A DNA stretch of 57,416 nt, taken from contig VGEU01000010.1 in the NCBI GenBank assembly GCA_016869145.1, forward strand, positions 1 to 57,416, given 5' to 3'. The translations under genes and the position numbers were made by a program. This document shows positions 7,333 to 16,321 of this stretch, piece after piece. Numbering within the stretch: position 1 is the stretch's first letter; each line of letters opens with the position of its first letter. The notes under the pieces are model-generated. The model was not told the DNA's origin. It saw nothing but the letters and a program-made list of their open reading frames with translations, and ran no database searches. This stretch comes from Alphaproteobacteria bacterium (GTDB taxonomy: Bacteria > Pseudomonadota > Alphaproteobacteria > MPNO01 > VGEU01).

Positions 7333-7407
7333 GCGGGCGTAGTTCAGCGGTAGAACGTCAGCTTCCCAAGCTGAATGTCGTGGGTTCGACTCCCATCGCC
7401 CGCTCCA
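7333..7407 (+). tRNA. tRNA-Gly (anticodon CCC)
   Basis: A cloverleaf can be folded by eye. The acceptor GCGGGCG (7333-7339) pairs with CGCCCGC (7397-7403). The anticodon stem TCAGC/GCTGA encloses loop TTCCCAA, giving anticodon CCC. The T arm is GTGGG-TTCGACT-CCCAT. The 3' CCA is encoded (7405-7407). It would read the glycine codon GGG. No integrase or duplicated tRNA end is visible nearby. Confidence 0.92.
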
Positions 7408-7626
7408 ATCCGCCTTCCGCCTTCAATCCCCCTTCCGCCTCGATCCCCCTGCCCGCGCGAGACAGGGCCGGGCCCCGCGTTTCTACCCACGCGCGAGGAC
7501 CGCCCGGTGCTTTACCCGCGGTTAATGCGCCGGCGCGACCATCGGCCATGCCCGACGCGCCCCCCGCGTCATTCTGACCGGATAACCGTCATAACCGAAA
7601 CCGCCCGCGACTGGAGCCTTCGCCTC

Positions 7627-9204
7627 ATGCCCGACCGCGTGATCCGCGAACTGGGGCTCGGCTCCCCGTCGCCTGCCCTCGGCCACGTGGTCACGGTGAC
7701 CGGCGCGCGACTGACGGCGACCATCGAGGAAGCCGGCGCCGGCCTCGCCCTCGGCGCCATCGTGCAGCTCGCGACCGGCCGATCGACCGTCTTCGGCCTC
7801 GTCAGCAACATCGCCGCCGGTGCGCCCCACGCCGTCGCCGAGATCGAGTTCCTGGGCGAGATCGCCGAGGGCACATCGACGTTCCGTCGCGGCGTGTCGC
7901 GCTATCCGACGCTCGGTCAGGCGGTTCACGTGGCGAGCCACGACGACCTCGCGCTCGTCTACGCCCGCCCCGACCGCTCGACCATCCGGATCGGCACGCT
8001 GTTCCAGGACCCCGACATCCCGGTCTTCGCCCGGACCGACGAACTCCTCGGCAAGCATTGCGCGGTCCTCGGCACGACCGGCAGCGGCAAGTCCTGCGCG
8101 GTCTCGCTGATCCTGTCGGCGATCCTCGATCAGCATCCGAACGGCCACATCGTGCTCCTCGATCCGCACAGCGAGTACGCCGGCGCGTTCGGTGACAAGG
8201 CCGAAATCCTCAACCCCGACACGCTGCAGCTTCCGTACTGGCTCCTCGATTTCGAGGAAGCGCGCGCGCTCTTCACCGCCTATGCGGTCGGGGCGGCGGA
8301 GGCCGAGAGCGGCATCCTCGCGACGGCGATCCTCGCGGCGAAGAAGAAGTTCCTCGGCGCCACCGAGGCGGCGAAGACGGTGACCGTCGACACGCCGGTG
8401 CCGTACTCGCTGAGCGAGCTGATCCACGGCATCGACGCCGCGATGGGTCAGCTCGACAAGCCCGAGGACAGCGCCCCCTATCTCCGCCTCAAGGCGCGGA
8501 TCGAGAGCCTCAAGATCGATCGCCGTTTCCGCTTCCTGTTTCCGGGCCTCGTCGTCCGCGACAACCTGGCCGCGATCGTCTCGCGGATCATCCGCGTGCC
8601 GGTCGACGGCAAGCCGATCACCGTGATCAACCTCGCGGGCATCCCGGCCGAGATCGTCGATGTCGTCGTTTCGGTGCTGTGCCGCATGATCTTCGACGTC
8701 GCGGTATGGAGCGAGGCGCCGGGATCGCTGCCGGTCCTCCTGGTATGCGAGGAGGCGCACCGCTACGTCCCGGCGCGCGATGATCTCGGTTTCGGGCCGA
8801 CCAAGCGGGCGATCGCGCGGATCGCCAAGGAAGGGCGCAAATACGGCGTCTCGCTCCTCCTCGTCAGCCAGCGCCCGGCCGAGCTCTCGGCCGAGATCCT
8901 CTCTCAGTGCAACACCCTGTTCGCCTTGCGGCTCGGCAACGACCGGGATCAGGAACTGGTCCGCCGCGTGCTCCCCGAAAGCGCGCTCAGCCTGATGAAC
9001 GCGCTGACCGCGATGGGCGGACAGGAGGCGGTTGCGGTCGGGGAAGGCGTGCCGGTGTCGATGCGGCTCCGTTTCGACGATGTCGCCGATGAGCGCCGGC
9101 CGCGCAGCGCGACGAGCCGGTTCACCGAGGCCTGGCAGGGGGCGCCGCCCGCAACCGGCGTCCTCGAGAAGACCATCGAGCGCTGGCGCCACCAGACGCG
9201 CTGA
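7627..9204 (+). CDS. HerA-like ATP-binding protein (DUF87/FtsK-HerA superfamily)
   Basis: A 525-residue P-loop ATPase. An N-terminal beta-rich HAS-barrel-like region (1-130) precedes the motor domain. Walker A is 'LGTTGSGKS' with K155. Walker B is 'LLVCEEAHRY' near residue 375. A downstream motif 'LLLVSQRPAELSAEIL' fits sensor and arginine-finger regions of HerA helicases. HerA is a hexameric DNA translocase that usually works with the nuclease NurA in end processing; no NurA-like gene is next to it. The ATG at 7627 is used because the upstream open frame runs through the tRNA and has no similarity. The VOC gene follows in the same direction after about 85 bases. Confidence 0.85.
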   Translation: MPDRVIRELGLGSPSPALGHVVTVTGARLTATIEEAGAGLALGAIVQLATGRSTVFGLVSNIAAGAPHAVAEIEFLGEIAEGTSTFRRGVSRYPTLGQAVHVASHDDLALVYARPDRSTIRIGTLFQDPDIPVFARTDELLGKHCAVLGTTGSGKSCAVSLILSAILDQHPNGHIVLLDPHSEYAGAFGDKAEILNPDTLQLPYWLLDFEEARALFTAYAVGAAEAESGILATAILAAKKKFLGATEAAKTVTVDTPVPYSLSELIHGIDAAMGQLDKPEDSAPYLRLKARIESLKIDRRFRFLFPGLVVRDNLAAIVSRIIRVPVDGKPITVINLAGIPAEIVDVVVSVLCRMIFDVAVWSEAPGSLPVLLVCEEAHRYVPARDDLGFGPTKRAIARIAKEGRKYGVSLLLVSQRPAELSAEILSQCNTLFALRLGNDRDQELVRRVLPESALSLMNALTAMGGQEAVAVGEGVPVSMRLRFDDVADERRPRSATSRFTEAWQGAPPATGVLEKTIERWRHQTR

Positions 9205-9288
9205 TCCCGTCCCCCCGCGCGCCGGCTTTGAGGTTGCGACCGACGCTGCTATGCTGGCGTCCTGTCGGCCGCGATGAAGGATCCACCC

Positions 9289-9696
9289 ATGGCGAAGCTC
9301 CGTCACCTCGCGATCACGGTTCCGGACCCGGAGGCGACCGCGCTCTTCTACCAGAAGACCTTCGGTCTGGAGCGCGTCGGCACCACCGATTCGAGCATCG
9401 CGAGCGGCGTCTATCTCTCGGATGGCGTCGTCAACTTGGCGATCCTCCGCTACAAGTCCGAGAAGGCGGCGGGCGAGCGGCAAGGTCTCGACTATGTCGG
9501 CCTGCATCACTTCGGCTTCTGGGTCGACGACGTTGATGCGACCAAGTCCGCGGTGCAGGGCAATGGCGGCGAGTTCCTGATGGGACCGCCGGTCGTGGTG
9601 AGCAATTCGTTCTACGAGATGAAGTTCACCGACCCCAACGGCATCATCTTCGACGTCAACCACACCGGCTGGCGCGGCGCCAAGCGCGAGCCCTGA
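9289..9696 (+). CDS. VOC-family (glyoxalase/bleomycin-resistance fold) protein
   Basis: A 135-residue single vicinal-oxygen-chelate domain made of two beta-alpha-beta-beta-beta modules. The first starts at 'LRHLAITVPDPEATALFYQ' and the second at 'YVGLHHFGFWVDDVDATK'. Putative metal-binding histidines occur at the start of each module. Members include glyoxalase I, methylmalonyl-CoA epimerase and extradiol dioxygenases; this short one lacks features that would pick a reaction, and it is too small and too far away to be the ring-cleavage enzyme of the catabolic cluster. The ATG at 9289 is preferred over 9274 because AAGG lies eight bases before it. A hairpin terminator follows the stop. Confidence 0.82.
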   Translation: MAKLRHLAITVPDPEATALFYQKTFGLERVGTTDSSIASGVYLSDGVVNLAILRYKSEKAAGERQGLDYVGLHHFGFWVDDVDATKSAVQGNGGEFLMGPPVVVSNSFYEMKFTDPNGIIFDVNHTGWRGAKREP

Positions 9697-9725
9697 CCTC
9701 TAGCCCATAGCCTAAACAAGGTCGG

Positions 9726-9750
9726 AAGCGCCCCCGCCGGGGCGCTTTTC
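9726..9750 (+). terminator. rho-independent terminator after the VOC gene
   Basis: A nine-base stem (AAGCGCCCC at 9726-9734, GGGGCGCTT at 9739-9747) with a CGCC loop runs into TTTTC. It lies between the convergent ends of the VOC gene and the histidine kinase gene and can act for the plus-strand transcript. Confidence 0.85.
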
Positions 9751-9763
9751 GTTTCGGCGCACC

Positions 9764-11743
9764 TCACGCGGCCGCGACCGCGGCGAGGTCGGGGTCCGTC
9801 GCGACGACCCGGTCTGCGGGCATGCGGAGCGACACCGTCGTCCCCTCGCCGACCCGGCTCGCGATCGCCATCGTGCCGCCGTGGAGCTCGACCAGCTTCT
9901 TCACCAGCGGCAGCCCGAGCCCGGTGCCGGTGTGGCGGCGCACCACGTCGCTGTGCGCCTGGCCGTAGGGCTCCATGACGCGGCCGAGATCCTCGGGCGC
10001 GATGCCGATCCCGGTGTCGGCGACCTCCATCGTGATCGCGCCGGCCGCGTCGAGGCCCGTCCGCACCGTGACGTGGCCGCCGCGCGGGGTGAACTTGATC
10101 GCGTTCGACAGGAGGTTGAGGAGCGCCTGCTTCAGGATGCGCTGATCGCCGCGCACCATCAGGGTCGGCCGCGCCTCGACATCGAGAGCGACGCCATGAT
10201 GCGCGGCGCGCTCGTGGACCAGCCGCAGCGCCGCCTGGACCAGCTCGCCGAGATCGAGCACCTGCTCGTGCAGCTCCATCTTGCCGGCCTCGAGCTTCGA
10301 CAGATCGAGGATGTCGTTGATGACCTCGAGAAGATGCTGGCCGCTGACGTGGATGTCGCGGGCGTACTCGATATATTGCGGCACATTGCAGTTGCCGAGC
10401 ATCTCGCTGCCGACGATCTCGGAGAAGCCGAGGATCGCGTTGAGCTGCGTCCGGAGCTCGTGGCTGACATTGGCGAGGAAATCCGACTTCGCGCGATTGG
10501 CGACCTCGGCCTGGCTCTTCGCCTCCTCGAGCGCGAGATCCGCGATCTTCTGCTCGGTGACGTCCTCGTGGATACCGATGAAGTGGGTGATCTCGCCCGA
10601 GGGCTTGCGGCTCGACCAGATCGAGAGATGGGCCCAGTAGAGCCGGCCGTCTTTGCGCCGGTTCTGGATCTCGCCGCGCCAGACGCGGCCCATCTCGATC
10701 GTCCGCCACAGCTCGTCATAGGTCTCAGGCGGCGTTTCGCCCGATCGCAGGATGTTCGAGCTCCGCCCCACGACCTCGTCGTGGCTGTAGCCGCTGATCT
10801 CGGTGAAGGCCGGATTGACGTACTCGATCGTCCCGTTGCGGTCGGTGAGCACGATCGCGCTCGGGCTGTGCTCGATCGCGTCGGAGAGCTTGCGCAGCGT
10901 ATCGACCATGCCGTCGAAGGCGGCGGCGACAGAATCGAGCTCGGGCAGCGTATTCTGGTCGCGGAACGAGGTGGCGTTGCCGCCGTTGCGGCGGATCTCG
11001 CCGGCCAGCCGGCTGAAGCGGTGGAGGCTCCGCCAGATCTGGATCAGGATCGCGATCACGAGCGCGGCCATGCCGAAATAGATCGCGATGGTGAGCTGGA
11101 CCTCGGTCGCCTGCCAGTAGGCCTTGCCGATCGAGGTGTCGAGGATCTCGGTGCCGCTGAGCGAGGTGACGACCGCCCAGCAGCCCTGCGCGGTCTGAAC
11201 CGGCCGGATCGAGGTCATCAGCTCCTCGCGCCCGTGCGGGGCGCGATAGCGGTGCGCGAGCGGCACATCCTGATCGCAGGTGTCGTCGAGCTGGTCGAGG
11301 ACGCCCTGCTGGAGGAGCCGGTGACGGAGCTCCGCGAGATGCTCATTGGCGACCGGCGGATTGCCCGCGACATAGAAGAACGCGCTCGCGTCCGACGCAC
11401 CCGCCGGCCGGAACAGGACCTTGACGTTGACGTTGGGACCGGCGAGCTCCTTCAGCCGGTCCATCATCATCGGAAGCGTGCCCGCGCCGGAGACGAGGAG
11501 TGGCTGGATCGCGTGCGCGATGAGGCGGCTCTGCTCCTGGGTCGCGCGGAGAACGAGCTGCGCCTTCTCGCGATCGGCCTCGCGGAACTGGCCGTAGACG
11601 ATGATCGGGACGGCTGCGAAGACGACGAGGAGGAGGAGCTTCCCTACGAGGCCGCGCAGCGAGCCCGCGACCGCGGCGCCGCGCGGCCCGACCGGCGCCG
11701 GCGCGAGATGGCGCTCGTCGCTTGTCGTCGGACGCGCCGCCAT
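9764..11743 (-). CDS. membrane sensor histidine kinase with PAS domain
   Basis: A 659-residue kinase. Transmembrane helices are near 34-52 and 216-237, bracketing a periplasmic sensor region of about 160 residues. A PAS domain with PAC motif follows (about 285-405, 'IVLTDRNGTIEYVNPAF'), then HisKA with phospho-acceptor H428 in 'SHELRTQLNAILGFSEIV', then HATPase_c with 'LLSNAIKFT', 'DTGIGI' and 'GTGLGL'. The H-box has Gln (433) where almost all kinases have Pro. No receiver domain is attached and no response regulator gene is adjacent. It is coupled to the upstream lipoprotein gene by a TGATG overlap. Two CtrA-type boxes lie upstream of that operon. Confidence 0.9.
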   Translation of the reverse strand: MAARPTTSDERHLAPAPVGPRGAAVAGSLRGLVGKLLLLVVFAAVPIIVYGQFREADREKAQLVLRATQEQSRLIAHAIQPLLVSGAGTLPMMMDRLKELAGPNVNVKVLFRPAGASDASAFFYVAGNPPVANEHLAELRHRLLQQGVLDQLDDTCDQDVPLAHRYRAPHGREELMTSIRPVQTAQGCWAVVTSLSGTEILDTSIGKAYWQATEVQLTIAIYFGMAALVIAILIQIWRSLHRFSRLAGEIRRNGGNATSFRDQNTLPELDSVAAAFDGMVDTLRKLSDAIEHSPSAIVLTDRNGTIEYVNPAFTEISGYSHDEVVGRSSNILRSGETPPETYDELWRTIEMGRVWRGEIQNRRKDGRLYWAHLSIWSSRKPSGEITHFIGIHEDVTEQKIADLALEEAKSQAEVANRAKSDFLANVSHELRTQLNAILGFSEIVGSEMLGNCNVPQYIEYARDIHVSGQHLLEVINDILDLSKLEAGKMELHEQVLDLGELVQAALRLVHERAAHHGVALDVEARPTLMVRGDQRILKQALLNLLSNAIKFTPRGGHVTVRTGLDAAGAITMEVADTGIGIAPEDLGRVMEPYGQAHSDVVRRHTGTGLGLPLVKKLVELHGGTMAIASRVGEGTTVSLRMPADRVVATDPDLAAVAAA

Positions 11744-12378
11744 CAGGCGCGATCCTTCGTCGCCGCGATCAGAGAGCCGAGGCCGCGCCCGAGATCGGAC
11801 GACGGCACATCCTCGCGCTCGGTCGCATAGAGGAGCGAGCGGTAGGCCTGTCGGCCGAGGTCGTAATAGAAGAAGAGCTGGAACGCGCAGCCATGCGCAT
11901 CATAGGACCACACCCGCGCCGGCGGCAGCTCGCGGCTCCGCGCCGGCGGCCCGATGAGCTTCGCCGCCTCGGCCTCGGTGAGGCCGATCAGCACGCTGGG
12001 ATCGGCGCTCGCCGGCGGCCGCCGGGCCGACAGCGCCCCCGGCTCGATCGAGACGGCGGGAGCGTCCGCGCCTGACACGAGCGGCATCGACGGCTGGGTC
12101 GGCTGGACGTCGTGCCGGCGCGGCGCCGGCCGTGGCTTTGGGCTCCGCGGCAGCGGCTCCGGTCGCGCCGCGGGTGGCGTCGGCTCGGCCGAGCCCGCGA
12201 TCTCGAAACTGGACGAGGCCTCGTCACGGGCATCGGCGGAACCGATCACCGAGCCGGCGCATCCGCCTAGGAAAGACAGCCCTGCAAGCACCGCGGCGGC
12301 GGCTACTGCCGCGCGCACCGCATCCCGCATGCCGAGCCCATATTTCTCATTCCGCGCGCAGTCCACCCGATTGGTCAC
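11743..12378 (-). CDS. putative lipoprotein cotranscribed with the sensor kinase
   Basis: A 211-residue protein with an N-terminal hydrophobic segment ending in a lipobox-like 'FLGGC' (Cys40), then a Pro/Ser-rich, probably disordered region (about 45-130), then a small C-terminal domain with 'LTEAEAAKLIGPP' and 'YDAHGCAFQLFFYYD'. This resembles the SmpA/BamE-like outer-membrane lipoprotein fold, but the resemblance is weak. GTG at 12378 is chosen because AGGGGGA precedes it by eight bases; the ATG at 12330 would give a shorter, more typical signal peptide and is a real alternative. Its stop overlaps the kinase start, so it may sense envelope state for the kinase. Confidence 0.7.
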   Translation of the reverse strand: MTNRVDCARNEKYGLGMRDAVRAAVAAAAVLAGLSFLGGCAGSVIGSADARDEASSSFEIAGSAEPTPPAARPEPLPRSPKPRPAPRRHDVQPTQPSMPLVSGADAPAVSIEPGALSARRPPASADPSVLIGLTEAEAAKLIGPPARSRELPPARVWSYDAHGCAFQLFFYYDLGRQAYRSLLYATEREDVPSSDLGRGLGSLIAATKDRA

Positions 12379-12433
12379 TCTTTAGTCCCCCTTTGCCGAC
12401 GCGTCGCCGCGGATCGACATCCCGGTTGGCGAA

Positions 12434-12467
12434 ACGTGAACACCGGCGGCGATGCGCCCGTTCACGT
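12434..12467. repeat. inverted repeat next to the CtrA-type boxes
   Basis: ACGTGAAC (12434-12441) and GTTCACGT (12460-12467) form a perfect 8-bp inverted repeat with an 18-base spacer. It ends four bases before the first TTAA-N7-TTAA box and could be a second operator for the lipoprotein-kinase operon. Confidence 0.5.
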
Positions 12468-12470
12468 GGG

Positions 12471-12506
12471 TTAAGACTGGCTTAAGCCGGGTTAAGGGAG
12501 TCTTAA
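12471..12506. promoter_or_regulatory. two tandem CtrA-type boxes (TTAA-N7-TTAA)
   Basis: TTAA occurs at 12471, 12482, 12492 and 12503. The first pair and the second pair each have exactly seven bases between them, which is the CtrA consensus TTAA-N7-TTAA twice, and six bases separate the two boxes. All four lie on one helical face. The boxes are 93-128 bases upstream of the GTG of the lipoprotein-kinase operon (minus strand). The remaining bases to 12614 are AT-richer and hold no gene. Confidence 0.65.
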
Positions 12507-12614
12507 GGGTGGCGGGCCGGGCTGTGAGAAAGCCGTGAACAACCCTGGGGGTGAATCAAAAGGCCCGTCGGCAAGTAGTTCAATTCTCTCAGAAAACAAT
12601 CTTATCCTCAGAAA

Positions 12615-13838
12615 TCAGATAACCTTGGCCTCCTTGAGCCTTGCGATCTCGTCCTTTCCGAGCCCGAGCTCCTCGCCGAGGACGGCCAGCGTATGCTCGC
12701 CGACGCGCGGCGGATGCCGGCGGTAGGCGACCGGCGTGGCCGAGAGCCGCAACGGGCTCCCGATGATCCGCGCCGGCGCGCCGCCGATCGCCGGGTGCGG
12801 CACCTCGACGACCATGCCGCGGTCGATCACGTGCGGGTCGGCGAAGACCTGAGCGAGCGTGTTGATCGGCCCGCAGCCGATCCCCTCCGCCTCGAGGGCC
12901 GCGAGCCAATCCGCCGATGTCCGCGTCGCGAATACGGCGCGGAGCTTCGGCACCAGCTCGGCCCGGTTGCGGACCCGGGCGTCGTTGGTCGCAAAGCGCG
13001 GGGCGGCGGCGAGATCGGCGACGGCCGCGACCTCGCAGAAGCGGGCGAACTGGCTGTCATTGCCGACCGCGACCACGATGAACCCGTCGGCGGTCGGAAA
13101 CACCTGGTAGGGGACGATGTTCGGGTGCGCATTGCCGAGGCGGCCGAGATCGCCCGAGTAGAGATAGTTCATCGCCGCGTTGGCGAGCCAGGCGACCTGG
13201 GTGTCGAGCATGCCGATATCGATGTACTGGCCCTCGCCGGTGCGATCGCGATGGCGGATCGCGGCGATCACCGAGACGGTCGCGAACATGCCCGCCATCA
13301 GGTCAGCGATCGGCACGCCGACCTTCTGCGGATCACCGTCCGGCTCGCCGGTGAGGCTCATGATCCCGCCCATGGCCTGGATCAGGAAGTCGTAGCCGGG
13401 CCGCTCGGCATAGGGGCCGGTCTGGCCGAAGCCGGTGATCGAGCAATAGACGAGGCCGGGGTGCTCCTTCCTGAGGTCGTCATAGCCGAGGCCGTATTTG
13501 GCGAGGTTGCCGGTCTTGAAATTCTCGACGACGACGTCGGCCTTGGCGATCAGCCGCCGCACGATCGCCTGGCCCTCGGGATGGGTGATGTCGAGCGCGA
13601 GCGAGCGCTTGTTGCGGTTCGCGCTCATGAAATAGGCGCTCTCGCGCGTCTCCTTGCCGTCGGTGCCCTTGAGGAAGGGCGGACCGAACCGCCGCGTGTC
13701 GTCGCCCGCGCCGGGCCGCTCGATCTTGATCACGTCGGCGCCGAGATCGCCGAGGAGCTGCGTGCAATAGGGGCCCGCCAGAACGCGCGTCAGGTCGACG
13801 ACCCGTATCCCGGCGAGCGCGCCGCCCGTTTCGGCCAT
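12615..13838 (-). CDS. CaiB/BaiF family (class III) CoA transferase
   Basis: A 407-residue formyl-CoA-transferase-type enzyme. The N-terminal signature is '[21 protein letters not shown]', followed by '[17 protein letters not shown]'. The catalytic Asp lies in '[14 protein letters not shown]'. The C-terminal part has '[17 protein letters not shown]'. Such enzymes move CoA between carboxylic acids; the donor and acceptor cannot be told from sequence. The ATG at 13838 fits the family start and has AAAGGA upstream. The gene is divergent from the meta-pathway operon, which may or may not be functionally linked. Confidence 0.9.
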   Translation of the reverse strand: MAETGGALAGIRVVDLTRVLAGPYCTQLLGDLGADVIKIERPGAGDDTRRFGPPFLKGTDGKETRESAYFMSANRNKRSLALDITHPEGQAIVRRLIAKADVVVENFKTGNLAKYGLGYDDLRKEHPGLVYCSITGFGQTGPYAERPGYDFLIQAMGGIMSLTGEPDGDPQKVGVPIADLMAGMFATVSVIAAIRHRDRTGEGQYIDIGMLDTQVAWLANAAMNYLYSGDLGRLGNAHPNIVPYQVFPTADGFIVVAVGNDSQFARFCEVAAVADLAAAPRFATNDARVRNRAELVPKLRAVFATRTSADWLAALEAEGIGCGPINTLAQVFADPHVIDRGMVVEVPHPAIGGAPARIIGSPLRLSATPVAYRRHPPRVGEHTLAVLGEELGLGKDEIARLKEAKVI

Positions 13839-13926
13839 GGCATGGTCCTTTCGACGATCCTCGCCCCAATTCGGCCCGTCATACGCCAACTCGACCGCGA
13901 CCGAAAGGCCGCGCGGGGCCGGTTTG

Positions 13927-13955
13927 TTGACAGCCTGGGGGGCCTCGCCTAGCTT
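13927..13955 (+). promoter_or_regulatory. promoter of the meta-cleavage operon
   Basis: A perfect TTGACA at 13927-13932 is followed after 17 bases by TAGCTT (13950-13955). This gives a transcript start near 13962 and a leader of about 65 bases before the GTG at 14027. Confidence 0.6.
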
Positions 13956-14026
13956 CCGCGACGGTGCCAGGCGCTCCGCCGGCGCCGCAACACCGACATC
14001 GCGCAGCGTCGCCCGAGGAGGCAATC

Positions 14027-15514
14027 GTGGCCAGCCGGACAACCGACACGCCGCACAACGTCAGGGAGCTCCGGAACTATGTCGGCGGATCCTTCGTCGA
14101 CGGCACGCGGACCTTCGACAACATTACGCCGGTCGACGGCACGCTCCTCGCGCGGGTGCACGAGGCCGATCAGGCGACCGTCGACCGGGCGGTCCTCGCC
14201 GCGCGCGAGACCTACGAGAAGGTCTGGGGCCGCATGCCGGTCGAGGGCCGGGCCAAGCTTCTGTACGCCGTCGCCGACGGCATCGAGAAGCGCTTCGACG
14301 AGTTCGTCGCGGCCGAATCGGCCGACACCGGCAAGCCGCGCTCGCTCTCGTCCCATCTCGACATCCCGCGCGGCGCCGCGAATTTCCGCATCTTCGCCGA
14401 CCTGATCAAGTCGGTCGGCACCGAGTGCTACCCGATGGACACGCCCGACGGAAAGGGTGCGCTCAACTACACGATCCGCCAGCCACACGGCGTCGTCGGC
14501 GTGATCTCGCCGTGGAACCTGCCGCTTCTCCTCTCGACGTGGAAGATCGCGCCCGCCATGGCGAGCGGCAATTGCGTGATCCTGAAGCCGTCGGAGGAGA
14601 CCCCGACCACGGCGACGCTCCTCGCCGAGGTCATGCACGAGGTGGGCATCCCGCCGGGTGCCTTCAATGTCGTGCACGGGTTCGGCCCCAATTCCGCCGG
14701 CGAGTTCATCGCGAGACACCGCGGCATCGACGCCCTCACCTTCACCGGCGAGACGCGGACGGGCTCGGAGATCATGCGCTCGGCGTCGGCCAACGTGAAG
14801 GCGCTCTCGTTCGAGCTCGGCGGCAAGAACCCGGCGATCGTGTTCGCCGACTGCGACTTCGACGCGGCGATCGACGGCACGACGCGCTCGGTCTTCGCCA
14901 ATTGCGGCCAGGTCTGTCTGTCGTCCGAGCGGGTCTATGTCGAGCGGCCGATCTTCGACCGGTTCGTCGCCGCGCTCAAGGCGCGCGCGGAGACGATGAA
15001 GATCGGTCGGCCCGAGGACGCATCGACGCAGATGGGCCCCCTGATCTCGCGCGAGCACCGCGACAAGGTGTTGTCCTACTACACCCTCGCCAAGGCCGAG
15101 GGCGCAACCGTCGTCACCGGCGGCGGCGCGCCGCGCTTCGGCGACGAGCGCGACGGCGGCGCTTATGTCGATCCGACGATCTTCACCGGATTGTCCGAGG
15201 CCTCGCGCGTCCAGAAGGAGGAGATCTTCGGCCCCGTCTGCCACATCACGCCGTTCGACCGCGAGGAGGACGCCGTGCGCATGGCCAACGACACCGACTA
15301 CGGCCTCGCCGCGGTGATCTGGACCACCAACCTCACCCGCGCGCATCGCGTGTCGCAGCAGGTCCTCGCCGGCATCACCTGGGTCAATTGCTGGTTCCTC
15401 CGCGACCTCCGCACGCCGTTCGGCGGCATGAAGCTCTCCGGCATCGGCCGCGAGGGCGGCCAGCACGCGCTCAACTTCTATTCCGAGCAGCGCAATATCT
15501 GCATCAAGCTTTAG
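14027..15514 (+). CDS. 2-hydroxymuconate/2-aminomuconate semialdehyde dehydrogenase
   Basis: A 495-residue NAD-dependent aldehyde dehydrogenase. The core motif is '[18 protein letters not shown]' with N164. The general base is E263 in 'FELGGK' and the catalytic Cys is C297 in '[14 protein letters not shown]'. R115 and R459 sit where Pseudomonas fluorescens 2-aminomuconate semialdehyde dehydrogenase has its two substrate-carboxylate arginines (R120 and R464, from memory). These also occur in 2-hydroxymuconic semialdehyde dehydrogenases, so they do not separate the two activities. The GTG at 14027 is chosen because GAGGAGG lies at 14015-14021. It is the first gene of the five-gene lower meta-cleavage operon. 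Confidence 0.9.
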   Translation: MASRTTDTPHNVRELRNYVGGSFVDGTRTFDNITPVDGTLLARVHEADQATVDRAVLAARETYEKVWGRMPVEGRAKLLYAVADGIEKRFDEFVAAESADTGKPRSLSSHLDIPRGAANFRIFADLIKSVGTECYPMDTPDGKGALNYTIRQPHGVVGVISPWNLPLLLSTWKIAPAMASGNCVILKPSEETPTTATLLAEVMHEVGIPPGAFNVVHGFGPNSAGEFIARHRGIDALTFTGETRTGSEIMRSASANVKALSFELGGKNPAIVFADCDFDAAIDGTTRSVFANCGQVCLSSERVYVERPIFDRFVAALKARAETMKIGRPEDASTQMGPLISREHRDKVLSYYTLAKAEGATVVTGGGAPRFGDERDGGAYVDPTIFTGLSEASRVQKEEIFGPVCHITPFDREEDAVRMANDTDYGLAAVIWTTNLTRAHRVSQQVLAGITWVNCWFLRDLRTPFGGMKLSGIGREGGQHALNFYSEQRNICIKL

Positions 15515-15522
15515 GGACAGTC

Positions 15523-16308
15523 ATGACCGAAGCAGCGATCGAGACGGCGGCGCGCGACATCCGCACCGCGTGGGAGACGGGCAAGGCCATTCCGGCGGTG
15601 CGCGATTCGCTTCCCGCCGGCGACGTCGCCGCGGCCTATGCCGTCCAGAGCCGCAACACGCGGCACTGGATCGCGACCGGCCGCCGGCCGTCAGGGCGCA
15701 AGATCGGTCTCACCGCCAAGGCGGTGCAGAAGCAGCTCGGCGTCGACCAGCCCGACTACGGCATCCTCTACGCCGACATGGAGGTCGTCGACGGCGACGA
15801 GATCGCGGCCGGGCGCGTGCTCCAGCCGCGCGCCGAGGCCGAGATCGCGCTCGTCCTCGAGAAGGACCTCACCGACCGCCAGCTCACGCTGATCGACCTG
15901 ATCGCCGCCACCGCCTACGCGCTGCCGGCGATCGAGGTGGTCGGGAGCCGCATCGCCAACTGGGACATCAAGATCGTCGACACCATCGCCGACAACGCCT
16001 CGTCCGGGCTCTATGTCCTCGGCACCTCGCCCGTCACGCTCGACCGGATCGACCTCCGGCTGTGCGGCATGTCGCTCGAGAAGAAGGGCGAGCCGGTCTC
16101 GGTCGGCGCCGGGCTCGCCTGTCTCGGCAATCCGCTCAACGCGGCGCTCTGGCTCGCGCGCAAGATGGTCGATGTCGGCATGCCGCTCAAGGCGGGCGAC
16201 ACCATCCTCACCGGCGCGCTCGGCCCGATGGCCCCGATCGCGCCGGGCGACGTGATCGAGGCGCGCATCTCGGGCCTCGGCTCAGTGCGGGCCGCCTTCG
16301 CGGCCTGA
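15523..16308 (+). CDS. dmpE: 2-oxopent-4-enoate (2-hydroxypentadienoate) hydratase
   Basis: A 261-residue member of the hydratase/decarboxylase (fumarylacetoacetase-like) family. It adds water to 2-hydroxypenta-2,4-dienoate to make 4-hydroxy-2-oxovalerate. Hydratase-type features are '[17 protein letters not shown]', the acidic metal site in '[15 protein letters not shown]', and '[20 protein letters not shown]'. The R-I-x-N/D-W version of the last motif is typical of DmpE/MhpD rather than of the decarboxylase paralogue encoded at 18302. It starts eight bases after the dehydrogenase stop. Confidence 0.88.
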   Translation: MTEAAIETAARDIRTAWETGKAIPAVRDSLPAGDVAAAYAVQSRNTRHWIATGRRPSGRKIGLTAKAVQKQLGVDQPDYGILYADMEVVDGDEIAAGRVLQPRAEAEIALVLEKDLTDRQLTLIDLIAATAYALPAIEVVGSRIANWDIKIVDTIADNASSGLYVLGTSPVTLDRIDLRLCGMSLEKKGEPVSVGAGLACLGNPLNAALWLARKMVDVGMPLKAGDTILTGALGPMAPIAPGDVIEARISGLGSVRAAFAA

Positions 16309-16321
16309 TCGGAGACCGGAC

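Noticed and set aside
7333-7627. Genomic-island attachment site at tRNA-Gly
   Set aside because: No integrase, no repeat of the tRNA 3' end further downstream, and the flanking genes look chromosomal in composition.
9289-9696. VOC protein as the missing extradiol dioxygenase of the meta pathway
   Set aside because: Only one 135-residue VOC module is present; catechol 2,3-dioxygenases have two or four modules and about 300 residues, and the gene is 4 kb away in another operon.
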